Shown here one piece after another: positions 42,025 to 49,499 of a stretch of DNA of 64,000 nt. Numbering within the stretch: the stretch's first letter is position 1; each line of letters opens with the position of its first letter. The notes beneath the pieces are model-generated. The model saw only the letters and a list, made by a program, of their open reading frames with translations, was not told where the DNA came from and searched no databases. The position numbers and the translations under genes were made by a program. Origin of the DNA: JAVJST01 sp040219295 (GTDB lineage: Bacteria; Pseudomonadota; Alphaproteobacteria; Rhodospirillales; Casp-alpha2); the NCBI GenBank assembly GCA_040219295.1, contig JAVJST010000005.1:620001-684000 (forward strand), written 5' to 3'.

Positions 42025-43002
42025 TCACGACTTCTTCTGCGCGGCGGACTTCGACTTGCGGCCGGCAACGCCGACGTCTCGGGTTCGCCGGTCCGACGAC
42101 TCGCGTGGCTTGCGGCGGCGGTCGACCCCGCGGCGCACGGCACTGTCGCTCGCCAGTTCCTCCGCCGTCAGCGGCGTGCCGTAAGCGCCGAGGAAGGCAA
42201 ACCAGCCGATGGCGTCCTTTAGCGTCTCGTTGACCTGAACCAGCCGTTCGTCGTCGGCCTCGACATATCCCTCGATGTCAGCAAGGTAGATGTCGTCGCT
42301 GGCATTCTTGGATCGGTCGATCAGGATCTCCGCCGGCAGGCCGTGATCCTCGAACACGGAACGCAGGCGACCAAGGCTGACCCGGGCCGACAATTCGAAG
42401 GCGATCAGGCTACGGTCGCGGCCGCTCTCGCCCGCCGCGTTCTTGCAGATCACCATGGCCTCGAGCTGGCTACCCGGTGTGTTCGCCGGACCGAAGAAAG
42501 GCAGGCGGCAGACCACCTTGGGCGAGTCCGGCGTCATCAGGTGTCGCCACCAACCGGCCGCCCCGTCGTGATTGGGAAACGGCAGAATGCCGAGCGAGGC
42601 ATCCTCGTTGCGGACCGCGTCGATGACGCCCGAGACCGTCGCGTGACGGCTGAGCGGCGTGAACGTGCCGTACTGGTCGCGGGCCAAATCGATGTAACCC
42701 GCTTCGTTCTCAGGGCAGTAGACGGCAACGAAGAACGGCCCTTCGAGCGACAGCATGCCCGCCATCAGTTCGCGCCAGATCTTGATGAGGATGGGTTTCG
42801 GGAACGCGCCCGTGTGGCGCTCGACGAGCGTGTAGAGAATCCGAGCCTCGCGCGCCGGGCGCACACTGATCTTGGGCTCACCCTTGGCATGGCGAACCTC
42901 GTCCGCGACGGCGGCACGCGCGATCATCAGCTGATGCAGTTCGGCATCGATGCGATCGATCTCGGCGCGCAATTCGTCGAGCGTACGTTGTTTCTTGGCC
43001 AT
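42025..43002 (-). CDS. Chorismate mutase fused to a degenerate prephenate-dehydratase/ACT module
   Basis: 325 aa. Residues 5-85 are an AroQ chorismate mutase with the expected active-site set visible (R12, R29, K40, R51, E52). Residues about 90-185 look like a prephenate dehydratase: VIDAVRNEDASLGILPFPN matches the family's second-half core. The catalytic TRF motif is absent; the aligned position near 180 reads QLEAM. Residues about 198-278 resemble the ACT sensor domain (RSLIAFELSARVSLGRL, then DDIYLADIEGYVEAD and FLGAYGTP). The last 45 residues are basic and disordered. First gene of the operon. Mutase activity is expected, dehydratase activity is not. Confidence 0.82.
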   Translation of the reverse strand: MAKKQRTLDELRAEIDRIDAELHQLMIARAAVADEVRHAKGEPKISVRPAREARILYTLVERHTGAFPKPILIKIWRELMAGMLSLEGPFFVAVYCPENEAGYIDLARDQYGTFTPLSRHATVSGVIDAVRNEDASLGILPFPNHDGAAGWWRHLMTPDSPKVVCRLPFFGPANTPGSQLEAMVICKNAAGESGRDRSLIAFELSARVSLGRLRSVFEDHGLPAEILIDRSKNASDDIYLADIEGYVEADDERLVQVNETLKDAIGWFAFLGAYGTPLTAEELASDSAVRRGVDRRRKPRESSDRRTRDVGVAGRKSKSAAQKKS

Positions 43003-43043
43003 GCTATCAGACTTCGTCGACTGGTGTTCAAGGGTTCGCAGAA

Positions 43044-43090
43044 AAGACGGGGCCCAAAAGCATCAGATCCGGGCCCCGAAACGGGGCCTA
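43044..43090 (-). promoter_or_regulatory. Mutually exclusive hairpins upstream of the chorismate mutase operon
   Basis: On the minus strand three GC blocks, complements of 43082-43088, 43071-43078 and 43048-43055, can pair two ways. The first with the second forms a 7-bp stem with a TTT loop (43072-43088). The second with the third forms an 8-bp stem with a 15-nt loop (43048-43078) that is followed by TCTTTTC, like a terminator. Only one can form at a time, which is attenuator-like geometry. It lies between the methyltransferase stop and the mutase ATG. It may instead just end the methyltransferase transcript. Confidence 0.45.
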
Positions 43091-43115
43091 GTGTTAGCCG
43101 CAGGGCACTCGAAAA

Positions 43116-43907
43116 TCAAAGAAAAGGTTCGTTCTCTCCGGGCGCCACGGTCGAGACACGACGGTGCGGTTCGGTATTCACGCCGTCGGCGTGGACGGAC
43201 GACGGCGCGGCGACGAATGCGGGACGGCGGACCGTTTCCTTGGCGGCCGATCCGGCGTAAATCTGCTTGGTGGCTTCCATGACAACCACGCCGCCAAAAC
43301 GTGAAAACAAGCGTCGGCCGACGTTTTCGAGCGCTGGCGCCGCCGACTGGAGCAGGGGCGAGCGCAGAGGGGGCATGTAAAGGGCGCTGTCGCTAGACAT
43401 CGGCGTGAACATCGCGTCGCGAAGCTCGTTGGACAGCTGGCGCCGCGAGAACGGCCGACCATGTCCGAACGGAGTACGTTCGAACCGGGCCCAAAGGCCG
43501 CGGCGGTTAGGCGTAATCACGAGAAGACGGCCGTTGCCACTCAATATCCGCCAAATCTCGCGCAACATTGGGCGAAGTTGCTCGGCGTTCTCCATGCCGT
43601 GAACCAGCATGACCCGGTCAAAGCTGAGATCGTCGAAGGGCAGCTCCGTTTCGTCGACCAGCGCCGTAAGACCCGGGCCGTCGAGTGGCCAGTGCAGCAC
43701 GCCCTGACGCGCCGGCATCGCGGCGACGACGCGATCGGCCTCGTCGACGAACGGGCGCAGATAAGGGGTCGCAAACCCCAGGCCCAGAACGCTGAGGCCC
43801 TGGGTTGACGGCCAGAATTGGCGCACGCGGCGACGGATCATCCGCCTCGCCACGCGGCCGAGCGAGCTTGAGTAGAAATCCCTGAGGTCAACGACATCTG
43901 TCCACAT
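43116..43907 (-). CDS. Class I SAM-dependent methyltransferase
   Basis: 263 aa. The Rossmann core shows LSVLGLGFATPYLRPF (SAM loop, with GxG), LPFDDLSFDRVMLVHGMEN and LREIWRILSGNGRLLVITPN, as in Methyltransf_11. The C-terminal third (LFSRFGGVVVMEATKQIYA) is typical of an alphaproteobacterial subgroup usually next to glyoxalase-type genes; here no glyoxalase is adjacent. Substrate unknown. A TATAAT box on the minus strand (complement of 43986-43991) lies about 80 bp before the ATG and may be its -10 element. Confidence 0.85.
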   Translation of the reverse strand: MWTDVVDLRDFYSSSLGRVARRMIRRRVRQFWPSTQGLSVLGLGFATPYLRPFVDEADRVVAAMPARQGVLHWPLDGPGLTALVDETELPFDDLSFDRVMLVHGMENAEQLRPMLREIWRILSGNGRLLVITPNRRGLWARFERTPFGHGRPFSRRQLSNELRDAMFTPMSSDSALYMPPLRSPLLQSAAPALENVGRRLFSRFGGVVVMEATKQIYAGSAAKETVRRPAFVAAPSSVHADGVNTEPHRRVSTVAPGENEPFL

Positions 43908-44254
43908 GGGTCAAACCTTAGCATGAGGGCGGGTTTCGGGGGATGAAATCCGGTTATCGAAAACCATAGCTAAAAAACATCTTGCATTATACGGGGAAAC
44001 ACGTAGACTCAGGGTATGTACGTAGAAGGTGTTGTGTTTCGCTCCCTGTTCACAATCATCTTCGGCCTCCCAAGGGCGTAATGACGCCTTTGACCTCAAC
44101 CTGGACCCTTTCCGGCGCCGCAACAGGCACTCCCCCCCAATACCCCCGGAAAGGGTCCGCCTTTTTTCACCAGCGCCCCGACAGAGCCCATTGACGCGCC
44201 ACTCGGCGGGCGTAAGCTCTTCGCACGCTGCGTCCACTCGGGGAAATCTGATTC
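43908..44254. other. Gap with a candidate structured RNA
   Basis: A 347-bp gap between the divergent methyltransferase and GST genes. The left part contains the AT-rich promoter region of the methyltransferase. The right part (about 44000-44168) holds three successive plus-strand hairpins: 44032-44055 (5-bp stem), 44072-44091 (8-bp stem, one mismatch) and the terminator at 44103-44168. No convincing ORF ends before the terminator. Confidence 0.5.
44103..44168 (+). terminator. Strong intrinsic terminator upstream of the GST gene
   Basis: A 13-bp perfect inverted repeat (GGACCCTTTCCGG at 44103-44115, complement at 44146-44158) with a 30-nt loop, followed by GCC and six T at 44162-44167. It points along the plus strand, 87 bp before the GST start codon, where no protein gene precedes it. 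It therefore ends a non-coding transcript or attenuates the GST leader. Confidence 0.8.
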
Positions 44255-44857
44255 ATGAAACTATGGTTCTCGACGGCATCGCCTTTCGTCCGCAAGGTCC
44301 GAATGGCGGCGATCGAACTTGGTCTTGATGATCGTGTCGAACTGGTTGAGTTCGGGCGTCCCGGGCCGGCTAGCGCCGTGGCGGCCGACAATCCGCTGGG
44401 CAAGGTGCCGACCCTGGTGACCGATGACGGCGAGGCGATCTACGACTCCTCCGTGATTTGCGAATATCTTGACGGCCTGGCCGGTAGCGGCAGGCTGTTG
44501 CCGACGGATTTTACGGAGCGAACCCGCGTCAAGGTGCTGGAAGCGCTGGCTGACGGCGTGATGGACGCCGGCGTACTCAGGATCATGGAGAGCCGGCGCC
44601 CGGAAAACGAACGTTCACCGGCATGGGTCGAGAAACAGACCCAAGCGTGCCGTCAGGGACTCGACGGCCTCGAGGCGGTCGCCGATCGGCTTGGTGACGG
44701 CGTATCCGTTGCGCATATCGCGATCTGTTGTGGGCTGGGATGGTTGGAGTTCCGCTCGATCGAGCCGGACTGGCGCGATTCGCGACCGGCTCTTGCCGAT
44801 TGGTATGCCGGGTTCTCCGCGCGTCCGTCGGCCCAGACCACTGAGCCGACGGATTAG
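44255..44857 (+). CDS. Glutathione S-transferase family protein
   Basis: 200 aa. N-terminal thioredoxin-like domain begins MKLWFSTASPFVRKVRMAA, with S9/P10 near the glutathione site and NPLGKVPTLV carrying the cis-proline; AIYDSSVICEYLD supplies the gamma-glutamyl contact. The C-terminal half is the helical domain. Similar to YibF-type single GSTs. Conjugates or reduces electrophiles with glutathione; exact substrate unknown. A terminator-ended leader lies just upstream. Confidence 0.88.
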   Translation: MKLWFSTASPFVRKVRMAAIELGLDDRVELVEFGRPGPASAVAADNPLGKVPTLVTDDGEAIYDSSVICEYLDGLAGSGRLLPTDFTERTRVKVLEALADGVMDAGVLRIMESRRPENERSPAWVEKQTQACRQGLDGLEAVADRLGDGVSVAHIAICCGLGWLEFRSIEPDWRDSRPALADWYAGFSARPSAQTTEPTD

Positions 44858-44881
44858 CCGGATTGGTGTGTCGTGTCGCCG

Positions 44882-44986
44882 TCAGGCGACAACGGAGAGT
44901 GCGATAACCAGAAATGCGGCGACGCTGCCAAGGATCAGGCCTGTGCCGATCCGGATCATCGCTGTCGTGGCTTCGTTCATCAGCAT
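44882..44986 (-). CDS. Candidate 34-aa single-helix membrane protein
   Basis: Minus-strand ORF of 34 codons starting ATG 44986, with GGGAGG (complement of 44993-44998) about 6 nt upstream and TGA at 44882. The product has a short polar N-terminus (MLMNEATTAMIRIG) and then a hydrophobic helix of about 20 residues ending in VVA. A strong ribosome binding site, full use of the gap and a classic single-pass profile support it. No family recognised. It lies between the convergent GST gene and the EamA-type gene. Confidence 0.5.
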   Translation of the reverse strand: MLMNEATTAMIRIGTGLILGSVAAFLVIALSVVA

Positions 44987-45106
44987 ATCCGCCTCCCAAG
45001 GTTGCTGGCGAGAGCGGCTCTTCAGAGCACGAGACTACTATCGCGCAATTGCCACCCTTCCGCTGTGACGGCGCGCACATGGTTAACGAAAGATATAAAT
45101 GCGCGG

Positions 45107-46030
45107 TTAACGGCGGAGCAGGTCCGTCGAGGCGAGCAATGCACCGCCAACGATGGCCACGCAGGCAACCGCTACCTGCCAGCTCAACACGCCCTGGCCG
45201 AAAACGATCAGCAGGATGGTCGAGAGCAGGGGTGCGGCGTAGGCCGAAGCGCCGAGGGCCTGAATGTGTCCATGTTTGACACCGTAGTCCCAGGTGAAGA
45301 ACGCGGCGCCGACGGGGCCGAGACCGAGGGCCGCGACGGCCAGCATTTCACCGGAGAACAAGCCGTCCGCGGGCCACACGGTCGTCTCGAAAACCAGATG
45401 GCAAACGAAGGACAAGGCGGACGTCGCCAGGCAAAATCCGCCGACGGCATCGGTCGGCACGTGACCGAACCGGCGGCTGGTCAGCGAGTAGGTCGTCCAC
45501 GTCGCCGCGCACAAGATCGCCATGGCGTATCCCAATGCAAAGCGAGGGTCAGGACCCAGGCCATCTGGATTACTGGCGAGAACCAGGACGACGGTGCCGG
45601 CCAATCCGGTGACCCCGCCGGCGACATGGAACCAACGCAGTTTCTCGCCGGGCAGCAACGCCGAGCAGACGACGATCAGCAGCGGCCAGAGATAGGCGAT
45701 CAACCCCGCTTCCACAGGTGGCGCGTTCCTCAGCGCCATGAAATAGAAGAAGTGGTAGCCGAACAGGCCGCCGACGCCGAGAAGCCAGACCGGTGCCGGC
45801 TGGCGCAACGCCCGGATACCCGTGCCGCCGTCGAACATCCATTTGACCGCGCACATGGCGAACGCCACGGCGAAGGCCATGGCCGAAAGCTGGAAAGGCG
45901 GTATGTCGCCGGTCAGCGTTGTGAAAAGCGCGAGTGTCGCCCACATCAGCACGGCCGTGCCGCCGATCAGCGTCGCGATCAGAGTGGAGCGTCCCCCGGA
46001 CATGCCGCTAACTATCCCGGGGCGAGGCAT
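45107..46030 (-). CDS. EamA-family transporter (YddG-like)
   Basis: 307 aa with ten helices and two EamA repeats; LIGGTAVLMWATLALFTTLTG and WDYGVKHGHIQALGASAYAAP resemble aromatic amino-acid exporter YddG. ATG 46003 is an alternative start nine codons in. It follows the FAD oxidoreductase gene by 17 bp in the same direction, so it may be the last gene of the phaA-phaB-oxidoreductase transcript. Substrate unknown. Confidence 0.82.
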   Translation of the reverse strand: MPRPGIVSGMSGGRSTLIATLIGGTAVLMWATLALFTTLTGDIPPFQLSAMAFAVAFAMCAVKWMFDGGTGIRALRQPAPVWLLGVGGLFGYHFFYFMALRNAPPVEAGLIAYLWPLLIVVCSALLPGEKLRWFHVAGGVTGLAGTVVLVLASNPDGLGPDPRFALGYAMAILCAATWTTYSLTSRRFGHVPTDAVGGFCLATSALSFVCHLVFETTVWPADGLFSGEMLAVAALGLGPVGAAFFTWDYGVKHGHIQALGASAYAAPLLSTILLIVFGQGVLSWQVAVACVAIVGGALLASTDLLRR

Positions 46031-46047
46031 CGGGCAATCACAAGGTT

Positions 46048-47244
46048 TCAGACAACGTTCGCTTCGACGTCGCGCCGGCCGTCAAGAACGCGTTCAACCC
46101 CAAGATCCGACAGATCCAGCGTCCGGTAGGCGCCAAATGCAATCAGCTCGGAAAGCGCGCGGCCGACCCCGGGGCTCTGCTGCAAACCGTGTCCGCTGAA
46201 CCCGTTCGCGAACAACAGGTTGCTAACTGCCGGATGAAGCCCGATCAAGGCGTTCTGATCGATGACGTTGTGGGCGTAGTGTCCTGCCCAGGCGTTGATG
46301 ACGCGGACCGCCTCGAACGCGGGAACCCGGTTGGCGAGCCCTTCCCAGATATGGTCCTCGAAGAACGCGTGATCGATCTCAAGGTCGCCGCAGTCGGGAT
46401 CGCAGGTAGCGTTGGGCGCCCGGCCGCATATGAAGTGGCGACCCTCGGGCCGGAAATAGATTCCACAGGGATCGACCGTCAACGGTCCCTTCAGAATTGC
46501 CTCGACCGCTTCGTCCCGGCAGTCGAGAACGAACACGAAGCGTTTCCTCGAGCGCACCGGCAAGTCGATGCCGGCCATCGCCGCGATCGTCGCGGCGCGT
46601 GGTCCGGCCGCATTGATCACGTGGCCGCAGCCAATCGACGTGCCGTCGGCAAGAGTAACCGAGACGACGCGATGACCTTCGAGCGTCAGTCCGGTGACTT
46701 CACCCTGGATCAGTTCGGCGCCGAGCGATTGAGCCTTCTTTCGGAAGGCCTGCATCAGGGCATAGGGGTCGGTCCAGCCCTCGTCCCTCGGCCCGAACCC
46801 GCCAGCCGCGAGGCCGTCGGTGTTGAGCCATGGAAATCGGTCGGCGAGCGCCACCGGATCGAGCAGTTCGGTAACGGCGCCCGCGGCATGCTGGGTCGCG
46901 ATGTTCGCCCGCAATCTGGCGTGGCCGGCGTCGTCGGCGAGCATGAGATAGCCCTGTTCGACGAACGGTACGAACGGTTCGGAGCCGTCTACGGCAAGGA
47001 CTTTCGGCGCCTCACGAACGAACCCGGCAGCGAACTGCGACAGGCGGACGTTGACGGCGCTCGAGAACTGCTGGCGAATACCGCCGACCGATCGCGCCGT
47101 TGATGTGTCGGCGAAACCAGTATCGCGTTCGATGATCGTGACAGTACCGTCGAATGCGGGTAATGCCGACAGAAAGTAGGCGGCGGCGCTTCCGATCACG
47201 CCGCCGCCAATGATGACGACATCGTATGTCGCCGATGCGGTCAC
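46048..47244 (-). CDS. FAD-dependent oxidoreductase (DAO/sarcosine-oxidase-like)
   Basis: 398 aa. FAD-binding Rossmann motif GGGVIGSAAAYFL at 13-25, ERDTGFADTSTARSVGGIRQQF around residue 40-60, and a C-terminal NGFSGHGLQQSPGVGRALSEL typical of DAO family members (FOXRED1-like or glycine/sarcosine oxidase type). Oxidises an amine or N-methyl amino acid. The ATG overlaps the phaB stop (47241-47244, ATGA), so it is translated with the PHB genes, which is unusual. Confidence 0.88.
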   Translation of the reverse strand: MTASATYDVVIIGGGVIGSAAAYFLSALPAFDGTVTIIERDTGFADTSTARSVGGIRQQFSSAVNVRLSQFAAGFVREAPKVLAVDGSEPFVPFVEQGYLMLADDAGHARLRANIATQHAAGAVTELLDPVALADRFPWLNTDGLAAGGFGPRDEGWTDPYALMQAFRKKAQSLGAELIQGEVTGLTLEGHRVVSVTLADGTSIGCGHVINAAGPRAATIAAMAGIDLPVRSRKRFVFVLDCRDEAVEAILKGPLTVDPCGIYFRPEGRHFICGRAPNATCDPDCGDLEIDHAFFEDHIWEGLANRVPAFEAVRVINAWAGHYAHNVIDQNALIGLHPAVSNLLFANGFSGHGLQQSPGVGRALSELIAFGAYRTLDLSDLGVERVLDGRRDVEANVV

Positions 47245-47966
47245 GCCATGTACTGGCCGCCGTTGGCCGAGAGCGTCGCGCCGGTGATGAACCCGGCGTC
47301 ATCGGAAGCCAGAAAGACCACGCAGCGCGCGATCTCTGAGGCCTCGCCAAGACGGCCGACGGGGATTTGGGGGATGATCTTGCTGTCGAGGACTTCCTTC
47401 GGCACGGCCATGACCATTTCGGTGGCGATGTAGCCCGGCGCGATGGCGTTGACCGTGATTCCCTTGGCCGCCGTCTCCTGGGCCAGCGCCTTGGTGAAGC
47501 CGATAAGCCCGGCCTTGGCGGCGGAATAGTTAGTCTGACCGAACTGTCCCTTCTGGCCGTTGATCGAGGAGATGTTGATGATGCGACCGAAACCGCGTTC
47601 GCGCATCCCTTCGATCAGCGGGCGGGTTACGTTGTATAGGCTGTCGAGATTGGTGGTCATGACCGCGGACCAGGACTCCTTATCCATCTTGTGGAACGGC
47701 TTGTCCCGGGTAATGCCCGCATTGTTGACGACGACGTCGATCGGACCGATGTCGCTCTCGATCTTGGTGATCGCGGCGGCCGTCGTCTCGGTGTCGCCGA
47801 CGTCGAACTTGTAGACCTCTATTCCGGTTTCCGCCTTGAAGGCGTTCGCCGCCTCGTCATTGCCCGCGTAGGTCGCGGCAACCGAATAACCTGCCGCCTT
47901 GAGGCCCTCGGAAATGGCCTGGCCGATCCCCCGGGTGCCCCCGGTTACCAATGCAACGCGTCCCAT
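47241..47966 (-). CDS. phaB: Acetoacetyl-CoA reductase
   Basis: 241 aa SDR. Reduces acetoacetyl-CoA to (R)-3-hydroxybutyryl-CoA with NADPH. GGTRGIGQAI at 9-18, NNAG near residue 89, SSINGQKGQFGQTNYSAAKAG with catalytic Tyr and Lys, and GYIATEMVMAVP. The SINGQKGQFGQTNY stretch is diagnostic of PhaB over FabG. Second gene after phaA; a hairpin separates the two. Confidence 0.94.
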   Translation of the reverse strand: MGRVALVTGGTRGIGQAISEGLKAAGYSVAATYAGNDEAANAFKAETGIEVYKFDVGDTETTAAAITKIESDIGPIDVVVNNAGITRDKPFHKMDKESWSAVMTTNLDSLYNVTRPLIEGMRERGFGRIINISSINGQKGQFGQTNYSAAKAGLIGFTKALAQETAAKGITVNAIAPGYIATEMVMAVPKEVLDSKIIPQIPVGRLGEASEIARCVVFLASDDAGFITGATLSANGGQYMA

Positions 47967-48052
47967 GCTGTCTCTCCCTGAATACGGTTTTTCCGCCGCC
48001 GCTGTCGTCGGTGAATATCACACGTTCATTAAATCACAGGATGTTAGAGAAT

Positions 48053-48082
48053 CCGACCCGGAACCGTGTGGCTCCGGGTCGG
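48053..48082 (-). terminator. Hairpin between phaA and phaB
   Basis: A perfect 10-bp inverted repeat (48053-48062 and 48073-48082) with a 10-nt loop lies 17 bp after the phaA stop codon. Only a short T-containing stretch follows, so it may be a partial terminator or an mRNA-stability element that lowers phaB relative to phaA. Confidence 0.5.
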
Positions 48083-48098
48083 TAGTTCTCGGGCGGTG

Positions 48099-49277
48099 TT
48101 AACCGCGTTCGATGCACATGGCGATACCCATGCCGCCACCGATGCAGAGTGTCGCCAGCCCCTTCTTGGCGTCCTGTTTCTGCATCTCGTGCAGCAGGGT
48201 CACCAGAACGCGAGCGCCGGATGCGCCGATCGGGTGGCCAAGGGCGATGGCGCCGCCATTCACGTTGACCTTCGCCGGGTCCCAGCCCATGTCCTTGTTG
48301 ACGGCGCACGCTTGGGCTGCGAACGCCTCGTTGGCCTCAATCAGGTCGAGGTCGTCCTTGGACCAGCCGGCCTTCTCGAGCGCCATTCGGCTCGCCGGAA
48401 TCGGGCCCGATCCCATGATCGACGGATCGACGCCGGCAGTGGCCCATGACTTGATGCGCGCCAGCACCGGCGCACCGCGCTTCTCTGCCTCGTCGGCCGA
48501 CATCATCACGACCGCTGCGGCGCCGTCGTTGATGCCCGACGCGTTGCCGGCGGTCACGGTGCCGCCGTCGCGGACGAACGCCGGACGCAGGCTCGAAAGG
48601 CTCTCGATTGTGGTGCCGTGCTTGGGGTGCTCGTCGGTGTCGATGACGGTGTCGCCCTTGCGGCCCTTGATTGTGACGGGAACGATTTCGTCAGCGAACT
48701 TCCCCGCTTTCTGGGCGGCCTCGGCCTTCTGCTGCGAGTTGGCGGCGAAGGCATCCTGTTCGTCACGGGTGATCTGCCACTTCTCGGCGACGTTCTCGGC
48801 GGTATTGCCCATGTGGTAGCCGTTGAAGGCATCCCACAGCCCGTCCTTGATCATGGTGTCGACGAGTTCAGTGTTGCCCATCTTGGTGCCGTTGCGGAGG
48901 TGCACCACGTGCGGCGACTGGCTCATGCTTTCCTGACCGCCGGCAACGACGATCTTGGAGTCGCCGAGACGGATCGCCTGGCTGCCGAGCGCGACGGTAC
49001 GCAGGCCCGATCCGCAGAGCTGGTTAATGCCGTAGGCGGTCCGTTCGACGGGGATGCCGGCGCCGATGGCGGCCTGACGGGCGGGGTTCTGACCGCCGCC
49101 GGCGGCAAGAATCTGGCCCATGATCACTTCATCGACGTCATCCGGCGAAACACCGGCGCGCTCAAGCGCGGCCTTGATGGCGACTTCGCCGAGGTAGCTG
49201 GCGGAAACGCTGCTGAGGCCACCCGCGAAGGCACCAACAGGTGTGCGGGCTGCGCCCGAAATAACGATGTCGGTCAT
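48099..49277 (-). CDS. phaA: Acetyl-CoA acetyltransferase (beta-ketothiolase)
   Basis: 392 aa from ATG 49277, with GGGAGAGAG upstream. Condenses two acetyl-CoA to acetoacetyl-CoA. Nucleophile C88 in NQLCGSGLRTV, histidine in GHPIGASGARVL and second cysteine in CIGGGMGIAM complete the thiolase triad. A 30-codon in-frame upstream extension lacks homology. First gene of the phaA-phaB unit, with a promoter and PhaR-like site upstream. Confidence 0.95.
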   Translation of the reverse strand: MTDIVISGAARTPVGAFAGGLSSVSASYLGEVAIKAALERAGVSPDDVDEVIMGQILAAGGGQNPARQAAIGAGIPVERTAYGINQLCGSGLRTVALGSQAIRLGDSKIVVAGGQESMSQSPHVVHLRNGTKMGNTELVDTMIKDGLWDAFNGYHMGNTAENVAEKWQITRDEQDAFAANSQQKAEAAQKAGKFADEIVPVTIKGRKGDTVIDTDEHPKHGTTIESLSSLRPAFVRDGGTVTAGNASGINDGAAAVVMMSADEAEKRGAPVLARIKSWATAGVDPSIMGSGPIPASRMALEKAGWSKDDLDLIEANEAFAAQACAVNKDMGWDPAKVNVNGGAIALGHPIGASGARVLVTLLHEMQKQDAKKGLATLCIGGGMGIAMCIERG

Positions 49278-49396
49278 TGTCACTCTCTCCCTTGTCCGGC
49301 GGAAAAAGGTTCCGAGCGCGCCGGATTCGCTTTCATGGAATGTGGTGGCGTTACCGGAATACGGCAAACGTCACCCGACTTGTTGTGTCAGACCCG

Positions 49397-49425
49397 GTTA
49401 TAGAGAGCCGGCTGTTTCGATACAA
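49397..49425 (-). promoter_or_regulatory. phaA: Probable phaA promoter
   Basis: Minus-strand -35 TTGTAT (complement of 49420-49425) and -10 TATAAC (complement of 49397-49402) are separated by 17 bp, about 120 bp before the phaA start. Matches to the sigma-70 consensus are 4 of 6 and 5 of 6. Confidence 0.5.
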
Positions 49426-49433
49426 GATGAAAA

Positions 49434-49450
49434 ATGCTGCACTGCAGCAT
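49434..49450. promoter_or_regulatory. PhaR-like palindromic operator upstream of phaA
   Basis: ATGCTGC-ACT-GCAGCAT, a perfect 7-bp dyad with a 3-bp spacer, ends 9 bp from the proposed -35 element of phaA. It agrees with the TGC-rich CTGC/GCAG sites known for PhaR in other alphaproteobacteria, and the same half-site recurs next to phaR itself. Confidence 0.55.
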
Positions 49451-49499
49451 CATTCCTGTTCCGAGGCCAGTCGGTGTCGAGACGCACCGTCCGGATTCG

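Noticed and set aside
44000..44168. 6S RNA (ssrS)
   Set aside because: A CCCTG...TTCAC-like stretch hinted at it, but the long closing stem and central bubble are not evident and the usual zapA/MTHFS neighbour is missing, so the RNA is left unnamed.
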